Assembly (NCBI GenBank): GCA_041685915.1
Contig: JAWLEV010000006.1
Span: forward strand, 1 to 59,524
DNA length: 59,524 nucleotides
Direction: 5' to 3'
Source: JAWLEV01 sp041685915
GTDB taxonomy: Bacteria; Chloroflexota; Anaerolineae; UBA1429
Part shown: in pieces, positions 8,129 to 15,435 of the stretch
How positions within the stretch are numbered: position 1 is the stretch's first letter
Layout of the letters: each line of letters starts with the position of its first letter
The notes under the pieces: model-generated
Database searches by the model: none
Told to the model about the DNA's origin: nothing
What the model saw: the letters and a program-made list of their open reading frames with translations, nothing else
Translations under genes and position numbers: made by a program

Positions 8129-9436
8129 ATGGGTTACTCGAGACCAAACATCGTCTTTATCTTTACCGACCAACAGCGTTGGGATACCCTGGGCTGCTAC
8201 GGCAACGAGCGCGATCTGACCCCCAACCTGGACGAGATGGCCCGGGAAGGCGTGCGCTTTGACCAGGCCTTTACGGCCCAACCCGTCTGCGGCCCCGCAC
8301 GCTGTTGCCTGCAGACCGGCCTGTATCCGACAAGCGTCGGCTGTTTCCGTAATGGTATCCCCCTCCCCCTCGACACCACGACGCTGGCCCACCGCTTCAA
8401 AGGTGTGGGATACGAGGTGGCCTACATCGGCAAATGGCATCTGGCAGGGACCCGTGACGAGCCCGTACCCGAGGAAAGAAGGGGTGGCTGGACCGACTTT
8501 TGGCTCGGCGCCGACCTGCTAGAGTTCACCTCCTCACCTTATGGCGGTGGCTATTACGACGCAAATAACGAACTCATCCCCTTTGACGGTTATCGCGTCG
8601 ATTCGCAGACCGACCATGTCCTGGAATATCTGCGAAACCGCGAGAGGGAAGAACCCTTTTTCCTTTTTGTCTCCTATCTGGAGCCCCATCATCAGAACGA
8701 CCAGAACCGCTATGTCGCGCCCAAGGGATACGCGAAGCGCTACGCCGATTATGATCCACCCAAGGATCTTGTGGGACACGAGGGAGATTGGCAGGAGAAC
8801 CTAGCGGATTACTATGGTATCTGTGCCAACCTGGACGAGAATGTGGGACGCATCCGGAAGACGCTGGAGGAACTGGACCTGACCGAGAACACCATCGTCT
8901 TCTACACCAGCGACCATGGCAGTCACTTTCGCACGCGTAACAGTGAGTACAAGCGCTCCTGCCACGAGGCTTCCATCCACATCCCCATGATAGCCTGGGG
9001 ACCGGGATTCGACAGGGGCAGCGTCGTCCACGACCTGGTGAGCCTTGTCGATCTCCCACCCACCCTCTTACATGTGGGCGGCATCCAGATCCCCGACGAG
9101 TTTCACGGACGCAGTCTGATCTCCCTGATAGAGGGCAAGGCCGAAAAATGGCCGGAGGAGGTCTTTGTGCAGATCAGCGAGTCGCAGGTGGGACGCGCTG
9201 TCCGCACCAAACGCTGGAAATACTGTGTGGACGCGCCCGACGCCGACGGCTGGGACGATCCAGACAGTGAGGTTTATGAGGAGCAGTATCTTTACGACCT
9301 GGAGGTGGACCCCCACGAGCAGAACAACCTGGTAGGAGACCCCCGATACCGCGCCACTGCCGACGAACTGGCGGAAATCCTCGTCCGCCGCATGGTCGCC
9401 GCAGGCGAAGAGGCACCTCGAATCATCCAAAAATGA
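8129..9436 (+). CDS. Type I sulfatase family hydrolase
   Basis: 435 residues with a strong GAAGGAGG ribosome site. FGly motif C-G-P-A-R at residues 54-58, N-terminal metal site DQQ at 14-16, and a TSDHGSH block near 270 are all intact. No signal peptide, so likely cytoplasmic. Only distantly similar to the other sulfatase at 2563-4014, so the two are unlikely to be recent duplicates. The substrate (sulfated sugar or choline sulfate-like ester) is not readable. Followed by a hairpin shared with the convergent mevalonate operon. Confidence 0.88.
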   Translation: MGYSRPNIVFIFTDQQRWDTLGCYGNERDLTPNLDEMAREGVRFDQAFTAQPVCGPARCCLQTGLYPTSVGCFRNGIPLPLDTTTLAHRFKGVGYEVAYIGKWHLAGTRDEPVPEERRGGWTDFWLGADLLEFTSSPYGGGYYDANNELIPFDGYRVDSQTDHVLEYLRNREREEPFFLFVSYLEPHHQNDQNRYVAPKGYAKRYADYDPPKDLVGHEGDWQENLADYYGICANLDENVGRIRKTLEELDLTENTIVFYTSDHGSHFRTRNSEYKRSCHEASIHIPMIAWGPGFDRGSVVHDLVSLVDLPPTLLHVGGIQIPDEFHGRSLISLIEGKAEKWPEEVFVQISESQVGRAVRTKRWKYCVDAPDADGWDDPDSEVYEEQYLYDLEVDPHEQNNLVGDPRYRATADELAEILVRRMVAAGEEAPRIIQK

Positions 9437-9456
9437 GGAAAAGGGCTAAACAGATC

Positions 9457-9498
9457 GCCTGATAGCCCCAACACCCATACCGGTTGGGGCCATCAGGC
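9457..9498. terminator. Hairpin between convergent genes
   Basis: Two stacked stems (7 bp GCCTGAT/ATCAGGC and 7 bp CCCCAAC/GTTGGGG, separated by 2-base internal loops) lie between the sulfatase stop and the DUF35 stop. No clean U-run follows on either strand, so this is a possible bidirectional terminator rather than a proven one. Confidence 0.5.
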
Positions 9499-9527
9499 CG
9501 AGAGAAGGAGCTCGACAAGATCCAGCA

Positions 9528-9941
9528 TCAGTAATGAACGGCCTGAAGGAGGGGGCGGAATTTATAATTATAAAAGATGAGTCCCTCTTCCCCCTCTTCC
9601 CGAATCTTGCGCGTCACCATCTCCACCGACATACCCACGTATACGTCGTCCTCCTCCACGTCGGTGAGTTGGGCCGTCACGAGAGGCCCCTCGTCAAGCT
9701 TGATCAGGGCCACCAGATAGGGAGTATATTCCTCAAAACCCTCTGGCGCAACGTACACGGTGGAAAAGGAATACACTTCCCCCTTTCCACTCAAGTCCAG
9801 GGTCGTCTTGGCCGGTCCGCCGCATGCAGGGCAGACATCACGCGGTGGAAAAAGGGTCTTTCCACATCGGGGACAAATCTCCCCTTTGAGACCAAGACGT
9901 TGTTCTCTCGTGCGCCAATAGGATGCAAAACCACTCATCAT
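9528..9941 (-). CDS. DUF35 OB-fold / zinc-ribbon protein, scaffold of the thiolase-HMG-CoA synthase complex
   Basis: 137 residues. A rubredoxin-like zinc ribbon (CPRCG...CPACGG, near residues 22-41) precedes an OB-fold. In archaea this small protein bridges acetoacetyl-CoA thiolase and HMG-CoA synthase and provides a shared CoA-binding site through which acetoacetyl-CoA is channelled. Its position as the fourth gene after HMG-CoA reductase, HMG-CoA synthase and thiolase (16-base gap to thiolase) supports the same role here. Tandem ATG codons follow a GGAGG ribosome site; either may be used. Confidence 0.9.
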   Translation of the reverse strand: MMSGFASYWRTREQRLGLKGEICPRCGKTLFPPRDVCPACGGPAKTTLDLSGKGEVYSFSTVYVAPEGFEEYTPYLVALIKLDEGPLVTAQLTDVEEDDVYVGMSVEMVTRKIREEGEEGLIFYNYKFRPLLQAVHY

Positions 9942-9957
9942 ATACCTCCAGCTATTA

Positions 9958-11115
9958 CTAAAAGCTCCGCTCTAAAATATGTGTCACGGCCACGGCGCCG
10001 CTCCCACCGATATTCTGCGTCATGCCGAACCGACACCCCAGCAACTGATTCTCTCCCGCCTGACCCCGAAGCTGCTGCACGGCTTCCACGACTTGATAGA
10101 CTCCCGTCGCTCCGACGGGATGTCCCCGAGCCTTTAATCCTCCCATGGTACAGATAGGGATGCGTCCCTGCAGTGAAATCTCGTCCTCCAACGCCAGCCG
10201 CACGCCCATCCCTCTTCCAGCCAACCCCACGGCCTCCAGGGACAGGGCCGCCATGATGGTAAAAGCGTCGTGAAGCTCAAAAAAGTCCACGTTCTCTGTC
10301 TTCACTCCTGCCTGAGCCAGGGCCCGCTGCGCTGATAGATGAGCGGCGCGCAAAAAGAGCAGCTCATCCCGATCATGCAACGCCACCGAATCCGTGGCCA
10401 TAGCCGATCCAGCGATGCGCACCCCTGCCAGCCCGTGGGCGCGCGCGAAATCGGTAGGGGCCAGGACCACCGCCGCCGCCCCGTCGCCGATGCCTGAGGA
10501 GTCAAAGAGACTGATGGGTGCAGATATCATCTTGGCGTTGGCAAAAGCCTGAGGACTGATGGGTCTCTGAAACATGGCATGGACATTATTGAGGGCGTTG
10601 CGGTGTGCGGTGATGGCAAACCCCGCAAAGTCGTTGTGCGCATAGCCATATTCGTGCATGTAGCGCTGCATGAGCAGGGCGTTCAAAGCCACAAAGGAGA
10701 TGCCGTGTTGGCCCTCATATACGGCGTCGGCCGCCGAGGCCAATGCCGTGGTCGTCTTATCCGACGTGGCCTCTGTCATCTTTTCCACGCCGCAGGCCAC
10801 GACGATATCACACATACCACCCGCCACGGCCAGGTAGGCCATACGCAAGGCCGCTGCGCCGGAAGCGCAGGCTGCTTCGACCTTCAATGCCTCCACGCCT
10901 CGCAGTCCGGCATAGTCGGCGATCAACGCACCTACGTTCTCCTGCTGCAAAAGTTGCCCGGAGAGCATGTTCCCAACATATAGGGCTTCAGGGCGCTCTA
11001 TCCCCGCATCCTCCAGAGCAAAAAGGACGGCATCCGCCCCCAAATCCCTTAGCGATCTGTCCCAGTGCTCTCCAACCTCTGTCTGACCAATGCCGATGAT
11101 GCTCGTATCTCTCAC
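9958..11115 (-). CDS. Archaeal-type acetoacetyl-CoA thiolase
   Basis: 385 residues, GTG start with GAGGAAA upstream. Catalytic Cys83 lies in EAACASGAAA; the ELHDAF and GGLKARGHPVGATG blocks supply the histidines, but the C-terminal Cys-x-Gly motif of classical biosynthetic thiolases is absent (the C-terminus reads NIGGSGAVAV), as in the archaeal SCP2-like thiolase family. It condenses two acetyl-CoA to acetoacetyl-CoA for HMG-CoA synthase. Nine bases separate it from the upstream HMG-CoA synthase gene. An acyl-CoA thiolase of another pathway is possible in isolation, but the operon settles the role. Confidence 0.9.
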   Translation of the reverse strand: MRDTSIIGIGQTEVGEHWDRSLRDLGADAVLFALEDAGIERPEALYVGNMLSGQLLQQENVGALIADYAGLRGVEALKVEAACASGAAALRMAYLAVAGGMCDIVVACGVEKMTEATSDKTTTALASAADAVYEGQHGISFVALNALLMQRYMHEYGYAHNDFAGFAITAHRNALNNVHAMFQRPISPQAFANAKMISAPISLFDSSGIGDGAAAVVLAPTDFARAHGLAGVRIAGSAMATDSVALHDRDELLFLRAAHLSAQRALAQAGVKTENVDFFELHDAFTIMAALSLEAVGLAGRGMGVRLALEDEISLQGRIPICTMGGLKARGHPVGATGVYQVVEAVQQLRGQAGENQLLGCRFGMTQNIGGSGAVAVTHILERSF

Positions 11116-11124
11116 TATGTTTCC

Positions 11125-12171
11125 TCAATGCATACGCAATTTTTTTCGATAACGAACGTACGTCCCATAATCGATCTCGCGGCGTCGATCGACATATTCC
11201 TGCGTCTTCGGTGCTCGCTGCACGCGAGAAGTGAGCCGATGGGTAGCGCGCCAGCAAAAAGCGTCACTGCCCGCCCCCGATCCAAAGGAGACGTGCAGGA
11301 TACGCTGTCCGACCTCTGCCACATCCAGGGCTGCGCTCAATCCAAGCAGCGAGGACCCCGCATAGGCGTTGCCGATATCGTCGACCAGCAGCCCCGGAGC
11401 GATCTGCTCTCGCGAAAAGCCCAACGCGGTGGCGATGCGCGTGGGGAAACGCACGTTTGGCTGATGAAATACAGCCAGGCCAAAATCCTCGGGAGGGTAT
11501 CCCAGATCCTCCATGAGCCCCTCGGCAGCAGCCTGAGAATGCCGAAAATACGCCGGTTCACCGGTGAAACGCCCCCTATGTTGAGGATAACGCTGGTGCG
11601 GACGCCGCCAAAAGTCGGGCGTCTCGGTGGCGTAGGAAAAAGAGCCCTCCAGGATGGCCAGGCTCTCTTCCGCCGGTCCCAGCAGGTATGCGGCACCTCC
11701 CGCCGCCGCCGTGTACTCTAGAACGTCGCCGGGACGTCCCTGGGCCGTATCCATCCCAATGGCCAGGGCATAGTGGCCCATGCCTGAACCCACCAGGGCG
11801 ATGCCGGCCTGCATGGCCTCCGTGCCCGCCTTACAGGCAAACTCCCAATCGCCGCCCAGGGTTTCTGGCGTGGCGCCGATGGCCTGGGCCACGATCATCG
11901 AAGTGGGCTTGACTGCATAGGGATGGGACTCGCTGCCCACCCAGACGGCAGCGATTTCTGCAGGGTCGATCTGTCCGCGACGCAGAGCGTTCCTGGCTGC
12001 CTCCATGGACATGGTCGCCGTGTCCTCGTCGGGACCCGGCACAGACTTTTCTGTGACGGGCGTTCCTCCCTCCTCGCCGTGCCACACGCGTCGAACTTCT
12101 TCCGCGGGCAGCCGGTAGCGAGGCACATAGGCCCCATACCCCACGATCCCCACGTCGCGAACGGGTCTCAT
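11125..12171 (-). CDS. Hydroxymethylglutaryl-CoA synthase, archaeal type
   Basis: 348 residues from the ATG at 12171 (the frame is open to a GTG at 12204 that would overlap the reductase stop). The N-terminus VGIVGYGAYVPRYR is typical of archaeal HMG-CoA synthases. The nucleophilic Cys113 lies in EFACKAGTEA and a Glu at about residue 82 in GSESHPYAVKP. It condenses acetyl-CoA with acetoacetyl-CoA to HMG-CoA. Second gene of the four-gene mevalonate operon. The bacterial (staphylococcal) synthase type is longer and lacks the DUF35 partner. Confidence 0.93.
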   Translation of the reverse strand: MRPVRDVGIVGYGAYVPRYRLPAEEVRRVWHGEEGGTPVTEKSVPGPDEDTATMSMEAARNALRRGQIDPAEIAAVWVGSESHPYAVKPTSMIVAQAIGATPETLGGDWEFACKAGTEAMQAGIALVGSGMGHYALAIGMDTAQGRPGDVLEYTAAAGGAAYLLGPAEESLAILEGSFSYATETPDFWRRPHQRYPQHRGRFTGEPAYFRHSQAAAEGLMEDLGYPPEDFGLAVFHQPNVRFPTRIATALGFSREQIAPGLLVDDIGNAYAGSSLLGLSAALDVAEVGQRILHVSFGSGAGSDAFCWRATHRLTSRVQRAPKTQEYVDRRREIDYGTYVRYRKKLRMH

Positions 12172-12190
12172 AGCCACAGCCAGCTCCCTC

Positions 12191-13486
12191 TCATACCTCC
12201 TCACCTTCCTGCAACTTTTTCAAAATGGCCTCGGCGCGATCCAGGCGCACTACCCCCTCGGCCACCATACGTTCGGCCACCGCCGCCACCTGTTCTTCTA
12301 CGGCCCCAGCGGCCATGGCCAACTGACGGGCATGAAGCTTCATATGCCCCTGCTGTATACCCTCCATAGCCAAAGCACGGAGGGCCGCCAGATTCTGGGC
12401 CAATCCCACCGAGGCCATCACACCGGCGAGTTCCCGAGCGCTAGACACACCTAGCACCTCAAGGTTCAATCGCGCCTGAGGATGCGCCTTGCTGGCCCCT
12501 CCCACGACGCCCACCGCCATGGGAAGCTCGATGGAGCCCACCAGATCGCCCTCCGCATTCCGCTCCCAGGTGGTCAAAGGCCCGTATCCTCCGCCGTGCG
12601 AGGCATAGGCGTGAGCCCCCGCCTCAAGGGCTCGCCAGTCGTTGCCGATGGCCAGAGCCACGCCGTCTATGCCGTTCATGATGCCCTTGTTATGCGTAGC
12701 CGCCCGATAGGGATCGCAGACGGCAAAGGCATAGGCCTCCAGGATACGCCGTACCCCCTCCTCCCCCGTGAATCCATGGGTAGCCAGGGCTTCCTGAGGA
12801 ACGACACAGCGTGCGCGGGCCAGACGGCGATCCGCCAGGTTGGAGAGGATGCGCAGCACCACACGGCCGGTGGTCAGATCCTCCACCAGCGGCGCCACAG
12901 CCTCCACGGCCGTGTTTACCGTGTTCGCGCCCATGGCATCACACGTATCGTAGATGAGGTGAGCGACAAGCATGGGCCCCGCCGGGCTGTGACAGAAAGA
13001 ACGCACCTTCAGATCCTTGGCCCCACCTCCCATATCCACGATGACGGGATCCTGCTCGTTTGCTAGGGCCAGAATCTCCTCCTTTGCCGCCAAAAGGCGT
13101 AACCTCGCGGCCTCGGGATCGGCCACATCGACAATCTGCACCTGACCGATCATATGTGAGGGATCCACGACGGTGTGAAATCCACCCCCCTGGCGCGCCA
13201 GCTTGGCCGCATAACTCGCCCCCGCCACCACCGACGGCTCCTCTATCACCATGGGAATGAGATAGTCACGATCATCTATCAAAAAGTTGGTGGCAACACC
13301 CAGGGGTAGCGCATACGTGCCCACCACATTCTCGATCATGCGCTCGGCCTGCGCCAACGTCAATGAGATGCCATCCCGTAGCGCATCCCTCTCTTCTCCT
13401 GCGAGATCGGCAAAATCGCCAACACATTCCCACCGCTCCTCCGGCGATAGCCTAAAGAAACCCGGCAGACGAGAACTGCGCATCAT
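12191..13486 (-). CDS. mvaA: Hydroxymethylglutaryl-CoA reductase, class II-like
   Basis: 431 residues from the double ATG at 13486 with AAGGAG upstream; the frame is open upstream to 13570 but without a ribosome site. Motifs: ENVVGTYALPLGVA (catalytic Glu), DAMGANTVNT (cofactor/active site), HNKGIMNGIDG (catalytic Lys) and a C-terminal HARQLA (catalytic His). Length and the single soluble domain fit class II enzymes, which usually prefer NADH. Makes mevalonate from HMG-CoA. First gene of the mevalonate operon; possible promoter and repeated operator-like sites lie just upstream. Confidence 0.95.
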   Translation of the reverse strand: MMRSSRLPGFFRLSPEERWECVGDFADLAGEERDALRDGISLTLAQAERMIENVVGTYALPLGVATNFLIDDRDYLIPMVIEEPSVVAGASYAAKLARQGGGFHTVVDPSHMIGQVQIVDVADPEAARLRLLAAKEEILALANEQDPVIVDMGGGAKDLKVRSFCHSPAGPMLVAHLIYDTCDAMGANTVNTAVEAVAPLVEDLTTGRVVLRILSNLADRRLARARCVVPQEALATHGFTGEEGVRRILEAYAFAVCDPYRAATHNKGIMNGIDGVALAIGNDWRALEAGAHAYASHGGGYGPLTTWERNAEGDLVGSIELPMAVGVVGGASKAHPQARLNLEVLGVSSARELAGVMASVGLAQNLAALRALAMEGIQQGHMKLHARQLAMAAGAVEEQVAAVAERMVAEGVVRLDRAEAILKKLQEGEEV

Positions 13487-13546
13487 ACAAACTCCTTCTT
13501 GATCAAAACCGTCCAAAACCATCCGCAAACGCCCGACGTATAGCAA

Positions 13547-13600
13547 ATTGTAGCATACGGGAACTATCAAAACCTATCATTTTGTCCCCAAAAACTATCA
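13547..13600 (-). promoter_or_regulatory. Extended -10 promoter and three TGATAG direct repeats upstream of the HMG-CoA reductase gene
   Basis: On the minus strand an extended -10 (TGC-TACAAT, -10 at 13547-13552) lies about 60 bases before the start codon; no good -35 is present. Just upstream are three direct repeats TGATAGTT / TGATAGGTT / TGATAGTT at 13593-13600, 13571-13579 and 13562-13569. Repeats over a weak -35 region suggest binding sites of a regulator. Regulator unknown. Confidence 0.4.
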
Positions 13601-13680
13601 GAGGCGCGGAAACAAGAAGATAACAAGGGGAAAAGAGGATATGGACGGAGGCACAAGCCAAATGACGTTTCTGGAACATG

Positions 13681-13718
13681 AAAAAGAGGGGGAACAGATC
13701 GTACCCTGTTTCCCCTCT
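13681..13718 (-). terminator. Rho-independent terminator of the DUF4013 gene
   Basis: 13-bp stem (13685-13697 with 13706-13718, one G-T pair, loop of 8) followed on the minus strand by TTTTT. It sits 50 bases after the stop of the minus-strand gene at 13769-14485 and would insulate the mevalonate operon. Confidence 0.85.
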
Positions 13719-13768
13719 CGAGTTACCTGCTATGCCAATCTTCTATCTATTATCGAACGCGGTGTTCC

Positions 13769-14485
13769 CTACACGTTGCCCGACATTCCAGGCTCAAGCT
13801 CATCTCCCGCGCCTTCACCCGGGCTCGACGAATCGATAGCGCTCACCTGCCCCAGTAGGTGTACCCCCACCAACGCAGCCCAAAAGCCCGTGAAAAAGAC
13901 GCCAATACCGCATACGATCACCCCCAGGCCACCCACCAGGCGGGCCACAATCAGCAGCAGGACGGCCACGATATAGTCACCCAGATTATCGCCGATGAAG
14001 CGGAATATCTCACCAAAGTGGAAGAAACTGGCAAACTCTTCCTCTTTAGCATAGTTTATCAGCGCGGCCGGAAAAACGAACGCCATGACCAGGCCCCATA
14101 GCGCCGACAAACACGAAGTCACCGCTGTACAGATGCCCGCTACCCCCTCCATGGCCCGCCCCGAGGCTTCATAACCCCCAATGGCCCCGATCACGGAAGA
14201 GAACCCCGTCAGTATGAGGATCGGAAGGGCATAGATGAGGCTGCCCAAAGCCACCATCAGTCCCCTGACCCAGTCGCCGCCCCAATCGTCCCACTGCGGA
14301 AGGGGCAACTCTTCCCCTCGTGAAACCCGTCTCAGGATTCGCAAGGTATAACCTACCACAACCAGCCCCGTAAACAGGTTCACCACGGGGATGATACTCG
14401 CCAGAACCAACAAGCCTCCGATGACCAGTTTCTCTACCCACTTTTCATCGTCGAACATGTAGGTGAACGCTCTTCCGATATCCAT
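13769..14485 (-). CDS. DUF4013-type integral membrane protein
   Basis: 238 residues from the ATG at 14485 (GGAGAG upstream; a GTG one codon earlier is also possible). At least five hydrophobic segments, with a conserved-looking N-terminus (AFTYMFDDEKWVEKL), and a short acidic C-terminal tail. Matches the pattern of DUF4013 proteins, whose function is unknown. It has its own well-formed promoter (14562-14590) and terminator, so it is probably a single-gene unit. Confidence 0.75.
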   Translation of the reverse strand: MDIGRAFTYMFDDEKWVEKLVIGGLLVLASIIPVVNLFTGLVVVGYTLRILRRVSRGEELPLPQWDDWGGDWVRGLMVALGSLIYALPILILTGFSSVIGAIGGYEASGRAMEGVAGICTAVTSCLSALWGLVMAFVFPAALINYAKEEEFASFFHFGEIFRFIGDNLGDYIVAVLLLIVARLVGGLGVIVCGIGVFFTGFWAALVGVHLLGQVSAIDSSSPGEGAGDELEPGMSGNV

Positions 14486-14561
14486 CACTCTCTCCTTTGC
14501 CTCACCGGCACCCGACCGATAGAAAGAACTACCAGATGCAAAGAACTAACAAACCATGTCG

Positions 14562-14590
14562 ATTATACAGGACTTTGGGGCAGTTTTCAA
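14562..14590 (-). promoter_or_regulatory. Sigma70-type promoter for the DUF4013 gene
   Basis: TTGAAA at 14585-14590, 17-bp spacer, perfect TATAAT at 14562-14567 on the minus strand; start codon about 77 bases downstream. Confidence 0.75.
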
Positions 14591-14662
14591 AGCCAATCGA
14601 TATCCTTTTTGCCACCCTGGAAGCGCCCCACAGCAAAATCCCTCTGCCATAACAGCGCCCGC

Positions 14663-15358
14663 CTACACCAGCAAAAGCCGACGCAGCAGAGCCATAGCGG
14701 CCATCTCCAGCAAAGCAAGCATCAACCCCACTACCAGATAGGGCACGACGTGCCACCAACGCCCGACGACCCCCCGCCTGTGCCATAGCAAAGACACCAG
14801 ACAGGCATTCACGAGAGAAAAGACGAAAAATACAGCGGCTGTGATGAGCCAAAACCATAGGACATAGGGAGCAGAACGCCAATGCAGGATACCCATCACA
14901 ACCAAAGCTCCTGCGACGGCCAAAAGAAAGAATCGCCACACCTCGTCCAGCACGCGCCGCTCATCTACCTCATGCCAGAAAGCCAGATGGTAGACGGGAT
15001 AGAGCACGACGCCCAAGGTAAGCCCCATGCCCATGCCGCTGATCAACCGCATCAGATTGGACGGCCTGTAAAGGATGAATGAGCCGCCAATAGCAAAGAG
15101 AAAGGAATTCACCCCATCTATCACCCACAGACCGGCCAGGGTAGCCAAAATCAGCCCCATATGCCACGAAGGAAGCCTGGAGCGTCGTCCCTGTCCCATC
15201 GCCCACAGACCAAGTAGAGCCAACACCGTTCCCAGGAACATACCTGTACAACGAGCGCACAGCGGTAGTGGTCGTCCCTCAAACTGAAGGCAATGCGTGG
15301 CCACTTGATGGCATGCTCCACCTAGCAGAAAACGTATCAGGGATTGCAAGAGACTCAT
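14663..15358 (-). CDS. DUF2085 membrane protein
   Basis: 231 residues with about six membrane segments. The N-terminal CHQ and CARCTGMF motifs are the signature of DUF2085, a family of small bacterial and archaeal membrane proteins of unknown function in which the Cys residues may bind metal. Last gene of the polysaccharide run, 77 bases after the GT39-like gene. Whether it takes part in polysaccharide export is not known. Confidence 0.8.
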   Translation of the reverse strand: MSLLQSLIRFLLGGACHQVATHCLQFEGRPLPLCARCTGMFLGTVLALLGLWAMGQGRRSRLPSWHMGLILATLAGLWVIDGVNSFLFAIGGSFILYRPSNLMRLISGMGMGLTLGVVLYPVYHLAFWHEVDERRVLDEVWRFFLLAVAGALVVMGILHWRSAPYVLWFWLITAAVFFVFSLVNACLVSLLWHRRGVVGRWWHVVPYLVVGLMLALLEMAAMALLRRLLLV

Positions 15359-15435
15359 CCTCTACCTTTATATCACGCGGGAGTCATAAGAATTCTCCAT
15401 ATTGGGCGGATTGACCAACAGACGAGTCCTTCCTC

